In this document: positions 1 to 5,452 of the stretch, in pieces
How positions within the stretch are numbered: position 1 is the first letter of the stretch
How the letters are laid out: each line of letters opens with the position of its first letter
Origin: an uncultured Eubacteriales bacterium
GTDB lineage: Bacteria; Bacillota; Clostridia; Christensenellales; Aristaeellaceae
DNA: 7,225 nt
Reading direction: 5' to 3'
NCBI GenBank assembly: GCA_900540045.1
Contig: UQEF01000110.1
Span: 1 to 7,225 of the forward strand
The notes under the pieces: generated by a model
Told to the model about the DNA's origin: nothing
What the model saw: the letters and a program-made list of their open reading frames with translations, nothing else
The model's database searches: none
Program-made: the position numbers and the translations under genes

Positions 1-34
1 CCTTTTGCGGTTCCTTACCTCGTCTTTTTTTGTT

Positions 35-63
35 GGGGTGTTTTGCAACACGCCCCTTTTTAT
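35..63 (+). terminator. Intrinsic terminator of an upstream + strand gene
   Basis: An imperfect GC-rich hairpin is followed directly by TTTTTAT. The left arm is GGGGTGTT (35-42), the loop about TTGC, and the right arm AACAC-G-CCC with one bulged G. The T-run lies on the right, so it would end transcription travelling rightward. The gene it serves must lie left of the window, because no supported coding end is visible in bases 1-34. Confidence 0.65.
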
Positions 64-95
64 AACCGTTCGCTTGTCTGTAAAAGGCAGGTTCG

Positions 96-459
96 TTAAA
101 CATACTGAACAGTAGGGAAAACGGTTTTAGAAAGGCCCATCGAAGGGGGCGCAGGGGACGGAAGGGGGATCAGTCCCTAGCGGGAAGCTTCCTGCCCTTC
201 TGAGGATCAGCGATATAGTGTTGGGGGACGACCGTCGCCGCGTTTTTGACGCGTCGGCCGGGATATGCATCGGCTTGCAAAATTGGGCTGACGGTATGGC
301 TGGCGGAGCTGGCAGGCTGATGATTGCACGGACCCGCGTAGCGGTCAAGTTATAAGCAGATGCAGGGGAGCGTTTTCTGTTCTTGCGGCCTGCAACATAC
401 TTTTTCCCATACGCCTTTAGTGACTGACGGTCCTGCATGCCCTGTGTGATACGCTTCAT
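96..459 (-). pseudogene. Decayed DDE (integrase-core) transposase remnant
   Basis: The remnant starts at an ATG at 459, read leftward, with AGGAG about 10 bases upstream. It opens MKRITQGMQDRQSLKAYGKK, which resembles the N-terminal helix-turn-helix of a family of IS481/IS3-like transposases common in Clostridia. The similarity then breaks. In another frame, 265-203 encodes YPGRRV...VVPQHYIADP, matching the start of the rve/DDE catalytic domain in that family (YPGQRV..DVK.VP...IADP). The same frame resumes at about 163-134 with RPLRPLRWAF, like the C-terminal RPLRWLSP segment, after an in-frame TGA at 172-170. A third frame ends TVQYV-stop at 113-96. The remnant is about 360 bases, whereas such genes normally exceed 1 kb, so most of the catalytic core is deleted, including the later acidic residues. 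It cannot encode an active enzyme. The family match is from memory of conserved motifs, not from a search. Confidence 0.65.
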
Positions 460-590
460 GGAACCTGAGCTCCTTTCGCAGTTCTCCAGCGGCTCCACGA
501 GGCGGGATGGATGCTCAAATCTCAGCTTTTTTCTGCTGCTCAACATGGATTGCAGCCCTGCACCCATCTTCCATTCATACCCGCTTCGCC

Positions 591-619
591 TTGCCATTTT
601 CCCTGCGGATTGATATAAT
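591..619 (+). promoter_or_regulatory. Sigma-A-type promoter of the protease-scpA-scpB operon
   Basis: The -35 box is TTGCCA (591-596), one mismatch from consensus. A 17-base spacer separates it from a perfect -10 TATAAT (614-619), which is preceded by TG one base upstream (extended -10). Transcription should start near 626, leaving a leader of about 29 bases before the ATG at 655. The promoter lies just outside the transposase relic, so nothing shows that it came with the relic. Confidence 0.8.
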
Positions 620-654
620 TGAACCGCTATCCCTGAACGCAAGGAGGCGGGTTT

Positions 655-1452
655 ATGGGCATTCTCAACCGTTTGCAGGGCTGGATGCAGTGGCTTACCA
701 GCGATCCGGCAGGGTTCATCCTGTATTTGCTCTACTTTGCGGTGTCGGTCCTTCTGACGCTGACGCTGCATGAAATCGCGCATGGTTACGTGGCCTGGAA
801 ATGCGGCGACCCCACCGCCAAAATGCTGGGCCGCCTGTCTCTGGACCCGCGCAGGCATTTGGACCCGGTGGGTACGCTGTGTCTGATCTTTTTGGGGTTC
901 GGATGGGCCAAACCCGTGCCGGTCAATCCCCGCAACTTTCAGAACTACCGCCGCGACGATTTTCTGGTCAGCATAGCGGGCATCACGGTGAACCTGACGC
1001 TGTTTCTGCTGTCGTTGGCCCTGGCGGTGGGCTTCAACAGCCTTTTGTGGAAGCCGGAGGTAATCAACTTCTACGGAGCGAAGGAATTGCTTTCCTCCGA
1101 TGGAATCGGCTATGCGGTACTCCTGGGCGGCGCGGGAGCCGACAATGTCGATGCCATGCGCTATCCCTGGGTGCAGTACATCCAGCGTTTTCTGCTGATG
1201 TTCTCCACCATGAACCTGTGTGTGGGCATCTTTAATCTCTTGCCGATTCCTCCGCTGGATGGTTTCCACATTCTCAACGACATCGTACTCAGGGGCAGGC
1301 TTACGCTCAATCAGAATATGTTCCAGATCACGCAGGTGGTGCTGATCGCGTTGTGCCTGACCGGTGCGCTCACGGGCATTCTTTCCTCCGTGACCGGCGC
1401 GGTGGAGGACGCGGTGCTCAATCTGATGCTGGCCATCGCGGGGCGCGGCTGA
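655..1452 (+). CDS. Site-2 protease family (M50) intramembrane metalloprotease
   Basis: This is a 265-residue multi-pass membrane protein. The zinc-binding motif HEIAH is at residues 39-43, within the first hydrophobic segment (about 21-48). The second family motif, NLLPIPPLDG, is at 194-203, with Asp202 as the expected third zinc ligand. Further hydrophobic segments lie at about 104-128, 176-198 and 226-258. The family cleaves transmembrane substrates within the membrane, but the substrate here is unknown. The loop at about residues 130-172, between the third hydrophobic segment and the LDG segment, seems longer than in compact members of about 200-230 residues. The start is fixed by AAGGAGG at 641-647. 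The stop TGA shares its last base with the scpA ATG, so the two are translationally coupled. An S2P gene directly before scpAB is a common arrangement in Clostridia, but a functional link to condensin is not established. Confidence 0.93.
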   Translation: MGILNRLQGWMQWLTSDPAGFILYLLYFAVSVLLTLTLHEIAHGYVAWKCGDPTAKMLGRLSLDPRRHLDPVGTLCLIFLGFGWAKPVPVNPRNFQNYRRDDFLVSIAGITVNLTLFLLSLALAVGFNSLLWKPEVINFYGAKELLSSDGIGYAVLLGGAGADNVDAMRYPWVQYIQRFLLMFSTMNLCVGIFNLLPIPPLDGFHILNDIVLRGRLTLNQNMFQITQVVLIALCLTGALTGILSSVTGAVEDAVLNLMLAIAGRG

Positions 1453-2192
1453 TGGCGGTCAGCATTCATCTGAAGCAGTTCGACGGGCCGCTGGACCTGC
1501 TTTTGCATCTGGTGGGAAAGGCCAAGATCAACCTTGCGGATATCTTCGTGAGCGAGATCACCGAGCAATACGTCGAAATCGTGCGCGGCGCGCCGGATTT
1601 TGACATGGACGAGGCCAGCGAATTCATCGCCATGGCCGCGCTTCTGGTGGAAATCAAAAGCCGCCGCCTCCTGCCCAAACCGCCCCGTGAGGAAGAGGAG
1701 GACCCGGAACAGGCCCTTATCGCCCGCCTGACGGCGTACAAGCAGTTCCGGGAAAGTGCGCGCAACATGGCGGAGTTTGAAAAAAGCGCCCTCAAGCTCT
1801 TTGGCAAGCTGCCGGAGGAATATCCCCTGCCCCCGCCTACGCTGGAACTGGACGGACTCACGTTGGAAGCGCTGTGGCAGGCGCTGCTGCGCGTACAGGA
1901 CCGCCGGCCGGCCGAGCCGCGGGAGATGGATTTTCGCCTGCGCGATATCCGACGTGACAGCTACACTGTAGAAGGATGCATGGAGACCATCGAAAGCCGC
2001 CTGGTGCTGGGCAGCGTCAGCTTTGACGAATTGTTCAGCGATCAGCCGGACCGTGAAGAGGTGGTCACGCTGTTCATCGCGCTGCTGGAGCTTTTGAAGC
2101 TGGGCAAGGCGCATGTGCGGCAAAACGGCACGTTTGACCGCATCATGCTGGTGCCGGGCCGTCGGGAGGAGGAAACGGATGGAGCAGAATGA
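1452..2192 (+). CDS. scpA: Segregation and condensation protein A (kleisin)
   Basis: ScpA is the kleisin subunit of the SMC-ScpAB condensin, which bridges the SMC heads and takes part in chromosome compaction and segregation in the cytoplasm. The product has 246 residues, close to the usual 230-270. The N-terminal signature FDGPLDLLLHLV is at 10-21 and helps form the helical domain that contacts the SMC neck. The segment EFIAMAALLVEIKSRRLLP (57-75) is also typical. An acidic and proline-rich linker follows, and the C-terminal winged-helix region (about 170-235) contains the conserved FIALLELLKLGKAHVRQ stretch. I chose the ATG at 1452, because an in-frame ATG at 1353 would overlap the protease gene by 100 bases and add non-family sequence. 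There is no strong ribosome binding site, so TGATG overlap with the protease stop suggests coupled translation. Confidence 0.96.
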   Translation: MAVSIHLKQFDGPLDLLLHLVGKAKINLADIFVSEITEQYVEIVRGAPDFDMDEASEFIAMAALLVEIKSRRLLPKPPREEEEDPEQALIARLTAYKQFRESARNMAEFEKSALKLFGKLPEEYPLPPPTLELDGLTLEALWQALLRVQDRRPAEPREMDFRLRDIRRDSYTVEGCMETIESRLVLGSVSFDELFSDQPDREEVVTLFIALLELLKLGKAHVRQNGTFDRIMLVPGRREEETDGAE

Positions 2193-2715
2193 AATTCCGC
2201 AGATCCTGGAAGCGATTCTCTTTGTCGCCGGTGAGCCGGTGGCTGTGGCCGACCTGGCGCAGGCGCTGGAGGTGAGCGAGCTGGAGATCATGCATGCCGT
2301 GGAGGAGCTGCAGCGCGAATGCGAACGCCGCGGCGTGACCATACACCGCTATGGCGACCATCTGCGCATGGAGACGCGCCCGGAATACGCGCCCTATGTG
2401 GAACGCCTGCTTCAGCCCGTGCAGCGCCAGACCCTTTCGCAGACCGCCATGGAAACGCTGGCTGTCATCGCCTACCGCCAGCCCGTCACCAAGGGCGAGG
2501 TGGAGCAGGTGCGCGGGGTCAAGTGCGACTATTCCGTTCAGTCGCTTCTGCACAAGGGGCTCATCCGGGAGGCCGGGCGCAAGGAGGCGCTGGGCCGGCC
2601 CATCCTGTACGCTACCACGGATCGCTTTCTGGAGCATTTCGGCATCTCCGACATCCGTGAACTTCCGCCCCTGCCCAGCGCGCAGGAGAAGGTGGACGAG
2701 CCGTTGACACCCTGA
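2179..2715 (+). CDS. scpB: Segregation and condensation protein B
   Basis: ScpB dimerises through winged-helix domains and binds the ScpA linker to complete the SMC-ScpAB complex. The product has 178 residues, normal for the family. It has an N-terminal winged helix (about 5-75, beginning IPQILEAILFVAGEPV). The second winged helix carries the family signature LSQTAMETLAVIAYRQPVTK (86-105), then VRGVKCDYSVQSLLHKGLI and GRPILYATT (139-147). The C-terminal tail (about 160-178) is short and proline-rich. The start at 2179 is supported by GGGAGGAGG at 2164-2172. It lies 14 bases inside the end of scpA, so the two are probably made in balanced amounts. An upstream in-frame ATG at 2113 is rejected because it adds 22 residues unlike the family and lies deep inside scpA. 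Confidence 0.96.
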   Translation: MEQNEIPQILEAILFVAGEPVAVADLAQALEVSELEIMHAVEELQRECERRGVTIHRYGDHLRMETRPEYAPYVERLLQPVQRQTLSQTAMETLAVIAYRQPVTKGEVEQVRGVKCDYSVQSLLHKGLIREAGRKEALGRPILYATTDRFLEHFGISDIRELPPLPSAQEKVDEPLTP

Positions 2716-2732
2716 CAAATGACAGGTATTTT
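2704..2732 (+). promoter_or_regulatory. Candidate promoter for the coiled-coil gene
   Basis: A perfect TTGACA (2704-2709) and TATTTT (2727-2732, 4 of 6 consensus bases) are separated by exactly 17 bases. The -35 box lies inside the last codons of scpB and just precedes its stop (2713-2715). It would give a start near 2739 and a leader of about 60 bases for the gene at 2802. The weak -10 and lack of a TG extension keep confidence moderate. Readthrough from the scp operon is also possible, because I see no terminator in the gap. Confidence 0.5.
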
Positions 2733-2801
2733 TCCCCCGGCGTCCGGGCATACTTGCACCGGGCGCTTTTTGAATGCGCAGATGGAAGGGGGATACCGCA
2801 T

Positions 2802-3536
2802 ATGAGACAGACGGTGATGATTGTGACGGCGCTGATGATCGCGCTGCTGGCGGTTTCGGGGTTTATCGTGGCGGGCAGCGTGGAGCAGATGCGCCAGATA
2901 ACCGAAAAAAATACCCTGATGGACGAAATGGCCCTTCAGGTGAAGCAGCAGACCGAACGCGCCGACGAGCTGGAGGCGCAAAACGGTGATCTTTCCGCCT
3001 CGCTGGAGACAGCCGCCCGCGAGCGGGACGAGGCGCTGATGAGGCAGCAGGAACTCGCGGAGCTTATGGCACAGTCGGACGCTCAGCGCGTTCAGGAAGG
3101 CAAGGACCAGGAGGAGCTTCGGCGCCAGGCGGAGGCGCTGGCGGGGGACTATGATGCGCTGCTTTTGGAGCGGGATACGCTCGCTTCGGATCTGGACGCG
3201 CTGACAGAGGAGCGCGACACGCTGGCGATGGAGCTTTCACAGGCCCAAAAAGCGCTGGACGACGCAGCGGCCCGGAGCCAGGCCGCATCCGCACGCGCCG
3301 ATGAGCTGGAAGAGCAGCTGGACGCATTGATGGAGGAAAGCGCCCAGACAGCCCTGGCCTACGAACAGCGGGCGCAGGAGGACGCGCAGACCATCGAGAC
3401 GCTCGCGGCCCAGGCCGAAAGCCTTTCGCAGGCAGTGGCAGGCCAAGGAACCGCACCCTCGGCTGCGCCTTCGCTGACGCTGCCACCGATGCCCACCGCC
3501 CGACCGTTGTATACCATCCCCATGCCGGAGAAATGA
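2802..3536 (+). CDS. Membrane-anchored coiled-coil protein of unknown function
   Basis: I do not recognise a family for this 244-residue protein. Residues about 5-25 form one hydrophobic helix (VMIVTALMIALLAVSGFIVA) after a short basic N-terminus. By the positive-inside rule this predicts an uncleaved anchor with the rest outside the cell. Residues about 28-213 are rich in E, A, Q, L, D and R with heptad spacing, a long coiled coil. ERDTLA occurs at 123-128 and again at 137-142, exactly two heptads apart. The tail (about 214-244) is low-complexity, rich in Pro, Ala, Ser and Thr, ending PLYTIPMPEK. No catalytic motif is visible. I chose ATG 2802 because AAGGGGG lies at about 2786-2792. A TTG at 2754 would add 16 non-hydrophobic residues with no clear ribosome site. 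It follows scpB by 86 bases and may have its own promoter. A scaffold or divisome/envelope role is possible but unproven. Confidence 0.8.
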   Translation: MRQTVMIVTALMIALLAVSGFIVAGSVEQMRQITEKNTLMDEMALQVKQQTERADELEAQNGDLSASLETAARERDEALMRQQELAELMAQSDAQRVQEGKDQEELRRQAEALAGDYDALLLERDTLASDLDALTEERDTLAMELSQAQKALDDAAARSQAASARADELEEQLDALMEESAQTALAYEQRAQEDAQTIETLAAQAESLSQAVAGQGTAPSAAPSLTLPPMPTARPLYTIPMPEK

Positions 3537-3541
3537 GGGCG

Positions 3542-5260
3542 CTAGCGGCAGTCGTAGATGACGGGCGCTTCGCCGGAGGGCAGGATGGTCTGTTCAATAT
3601 AGACCAGCTCCAACGGCTTGGGATCGTAGATCAGAATCGCGTCCGCCTGACGCCAGTCCTCCAGATTCAGAGAAAGGAAAGCAGGGTCCAGCAGATACTG
3701 AAATATATAGTAGGCCATGCCGCCGTCCAGCATGCCCACCAGGATATAGCGTTCGCCGGCGGGAATGCCTTTTTCGGCAATAGCTGCGTCGATTTTGGCA
3801 CGGTCCGACTGAGCGTACAACTGACGGTGATGCAGCACGGACGCGTCCGGAAACCCGCTGAAAAACAGCAAAACCACAGCGCACAGCCCCGCGGCGGCTC
3901 CATACAAAAAACGTTGACGTCCCCGCGGCGGACAGGCGCCGAGCGATGCCAGCGCCACAGCCGCGGTCATCAGGACCAGCCACAGGTCCAGCGTGCTCAG
4001 ATAGCGCGTTAGGCTCGCCAGCGCCATGGCTTCGCCCGTGGGCATGGAAAACAGGTACATCAACAGCAGACCGGACAGGTAAATGACCGATACAAGAGCG
4101 GCCGCGCAGAGCGCGCCTGCACCCGGACGGTACAGGGCGCGGCGGCGCACGCTTACGGCCAGCAGGCATAAGCCCATCACCGCAAGGCACGCCAGCGGCA
4201 GCACCGCCGCTTCGCCAAGGGAGGAAAGATAGGCGGAGCAGATATCGGAGATTTCGGCAGCCGTTTTTTCGGCAAAGGTAGACAAAAGTTGTCCCGGACG
4301 CATGGCATGCTTGGTAGCTGACGCGTTTTCAAACACCATGGTCGTATGCCGGTTCCATATGTACAGCACGCCTGCGGGGGCCACGCAGACCCCCAGGATG
4401 CACCGCCAGCCGCGCCGTTCAGGCGGGCGGCCCTGCCGCCGGTTCCACAGGGCGATACCGGCCAGCAGCAGGGAAATCAGGAGCGAGAAAAGAATCCCGC
4501 TGTTTTTGACCAGATAGGCATAGACGGAGAAAGGGAGCGCCAGTAAAGCGGCTCTGCGGGGCTCGCGGATACTGGAGAGAGCCAGAAGCATGCCCGCTGC
4601 GGCCACCATTGGAAGAAGCAGATCGACATAAAGCGTCAACAGCTGTGTCTCTCGTGAAAGAAACGCATATGCTGCCACGACGGAGGCCAGCGAAACCGAC
4701 CACACGGGCCGCTTGCGTGCGATCAAAAACAGGGGAAGAAGGCACGCCAGCATCATCAGCGACTGGGCGAAGAGCATGGCGCCCTCGCTTTCTGTGCCGC
4801 AGAGACGGCAGAAAAAATAAATCCAGCAGGCACTTCCGGGCGGATAATTCAAAAAGGAAAGGGTCGTATCCCGAAAGGTGGGCAGCGCGTTTCGCTCAAG
4901 AATGGTGCGTGCCACCAGCGCCCAGTGGCTGAAATCGTCATATTGCAAAACCTGAGCGCCATTCATTAGAAACGCCAGTCCTATCGCGGCAGCCGCAAAG
5001 AAGCATGTGCCCGGCGTAACGACGGCACGCAGCGATTCCCGCCGCCACAGGGAATTTGCCGCCAGGACGAGGCCCGCTCCCCACAGCAGCCATACGGCTT
5101 CAGGCAGCAGGTTGAGCATGCCCGCAAGCGTGGTGAGCGTCGCGGCGGATACCATCGTAAGGGGCAGCGCCCCCTCCACCGGAAGCCTCAGGCGCCGCAT
5201 GGCCAGGCGCGACAGCCCATAGAGGGACAGTGTCAACAACAGCAGCCGGATTGCGATCAT
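3542..5260 (-). CDS. Polytopic membrane protein, putative GT-C-type glycosyltransferase
   Basis: The product has 572 residues with roughly a dozen hydrophobic helices up to about residue 472, then a soluble C-terminal part of about 100 residues (475-572). The first long loop carries YDDFSHWALVARTIL (107-121). An acidic pair followed by HW, then YPPG (139-142), matches the first external loop of GT-C-fold enzymes (GT39/PMT-like), where the acidic residue is catalytic and the sugar donor is a polyprenyl-phosphate sugar. An R-Y pair (419-420) in a later loop also fits such proteins. The acceptor cannot be inferred. The start at 5260 is chosen because GGAGGT (5267-5272 on this strand) lies 6 bases upstream and the protein then begins with a transmembrane helix. 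An upstream ATG at 5317 would add 19 non-hydrophobic residues. It stands alone, divergent from the nucleotidase and convergent with the coiled-coil gene. A non-enzymatic transporter-like membrane protein is the alternative. Confidence 0.78.
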   Translation of the reverse strand: MIAIRLLLLTLSLYGLSRLAMRRLRLPVEGALPLTMVSAATLTTLAGMLNLLPEAVWLLWGAGLVLAANSLWRRESLRAVVTPGTCFFAAAAIGLAFLMNGAQVLQYDDFSHWALVARTILERNALPTFRDTTLSFLNYPPGSACWIYFFCRLCGTESEGAMLFAQSLMMLACLLPLFLIARKRPVWSVSLASVVAAYAFLSRETQLLTLYVDLLLPMVAAAGMLLALSSIREPRRAALLALPFSVYAYLVKNSGILFSLLISLLLAGIALWNRRQGRPPERRGWRCILGVCVAPAGVLYIWNRHTTMVFENASATKHAMRPGQLLSTFAEKTAAEISDICSAYLSSLGEAAVLPLACLAVMGLCLLAVSVRRRALYRPGAGALCAAALVSVIYLSGLLLMYLFSMPTGEAMALASLTRYLSTLDLWLVLMTAAVALASLGACPPRGRQRFLYGAAAGLCAVVLLFFSGFPDASVLHHRQLYAQSDRAKIDAAIAEKGIPAGERYILVGMLDGGMAYYIFQYLLDPAFLSLNLEDWRQADAILIYDPKPLELVYIEQTILPSGEAPVIYDCR

Positions 5261-5307
5261 CGAAAAACCTCCGCCTTCTTCCGTGAGACAGAACAAGTGA
5301 ATACCAA

Positions 5308-5336
5308 AGTCTACCACGATTTTGAAAAAAAGTCCA
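5308..5336 (-). promoter_or_regulatory. Weak candidate promoter for the GT-C-like gene
   Basis: Read on the - strand, TGGACT (5336-5331) and TAGACT (5313-5308) are separated by 17 bases, with TG one base before the -10. Each box matches 4 of 6 consensus bases. It is the best placed pair I could find upstream of the start at 5260, but it is weak and another site could be used. Confidence 0.25.
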
Positions 5337-5338
5337 TC

Positions 5339-5375
5339 CGGGAGGAAAACGAAAAATTCTTCCCGATTTTTCTTG
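5339..5375 (+). terminator. Terminator-like hairpin in the divergent intergenic region
   Basis: The left arm CGGGAGGAA (5339-5347) pairs with TTCTTCCCG (5357-5365) through 9 pairs including one G-T wobble, around a 9-base A-rich loop. ATTTTTCTT follows. In the + direction this has the form of an intrinsic terminator. It sits upstream of the nucleotidase promoter and downstream of nothing on the + strand except antisense DNA of the membrane-protein gene. It could insulate the nucleotidase promoter from antisense readthrough. On the - strand the arms are also followed, 6 bases later, by seven T. Confidence 0.45.
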
Positions 5376-5402
5376 GTTTTGATAGGAAGTTATCACTGGT
5401 TG

Positions 5403-5411
5403 TGGTATAAT
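5403..5411 (+). promoter_or_regulatory. Extended -10 promoter of the nucleotidase gene
   Basis: TGGTATAAT gives a perfect TATAAT at 5406-5411 with the TGn extension. No good -35 box occurs at 17 bases: TTGATA at 5379-5384 is 21 bases away, too far for normal use, so the extended -10 probably does most of the work. The start would be near 5417, giving a leader of about 35 bases that includes AAAGGAGGG at 5435-5443. Confidence 0.7.
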
Positions 5412-5452
5412 ACAAACTGCAATCGGATCAAACAAAAGGAGGGTACCGTTCC

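Noticed and set aside
75..481. Possible terminal inverted repeats of the transposase relic: TGTCTGTAAAAGGCAGGTTC at 75-94 and GAACCTGAGCTCCTTTCGCAG at 461-481
   Set aside because: Seven bases (CAGGTTC / GAACCTG) match exactly, but the rest needs gaps, and the right copy overlaps the ribosome site of the relic. That is too weak to call ends without a full-length copy.
460..1269. The long - strand open frame opposite the protease gene (upstream part of the frame ending at 127)
   Set aside because: It is antisense to a clear M50 protease, and its translation is low-information (Gln/Arg/His-rich). Only the section below 459 carries transposase similarity, with its own ribosome site and ATG.
1311..2342. 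Long - strand open frames opposite scpA and scpB
   Set aside because: They are antisense shadows of strongly recognisable genes, with no motifs or credible initiation signals.
2734..2748. Short hairpin CCCGG-CGT-CCGGG between scpB and the coiled-coil gene
   Set aside because: The stem is only 5 pairs with a 3-base loop, and no T-run follows on the + strand. It is insufficient for a terminator or riboswitch.
3064..3597. - strand open frame opposite the coiled-coil gene, rich in Pro, Ala and Arg
   Set aside because: Its composition is what the antisense of a GC-rich coiled-coil gene produces. It also overlaps the end of the membrane-protein gene on the same strand.
4302..4932. Several + strand open frames inside the membrane-protein gene
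   Set aside because: They are Arg/Pro-rich antisense shadows of a membrane protein with continuous hydrophobic helices and a good start.
5318..5452. Riboswitch or small RNA in the divergent intergenic region
   Set aside because: The leader of the nucleotidase is only about 35 bases after the -10, and the only structure is the 5339-5365 hairpin. No known riboswitch core is recognisable.
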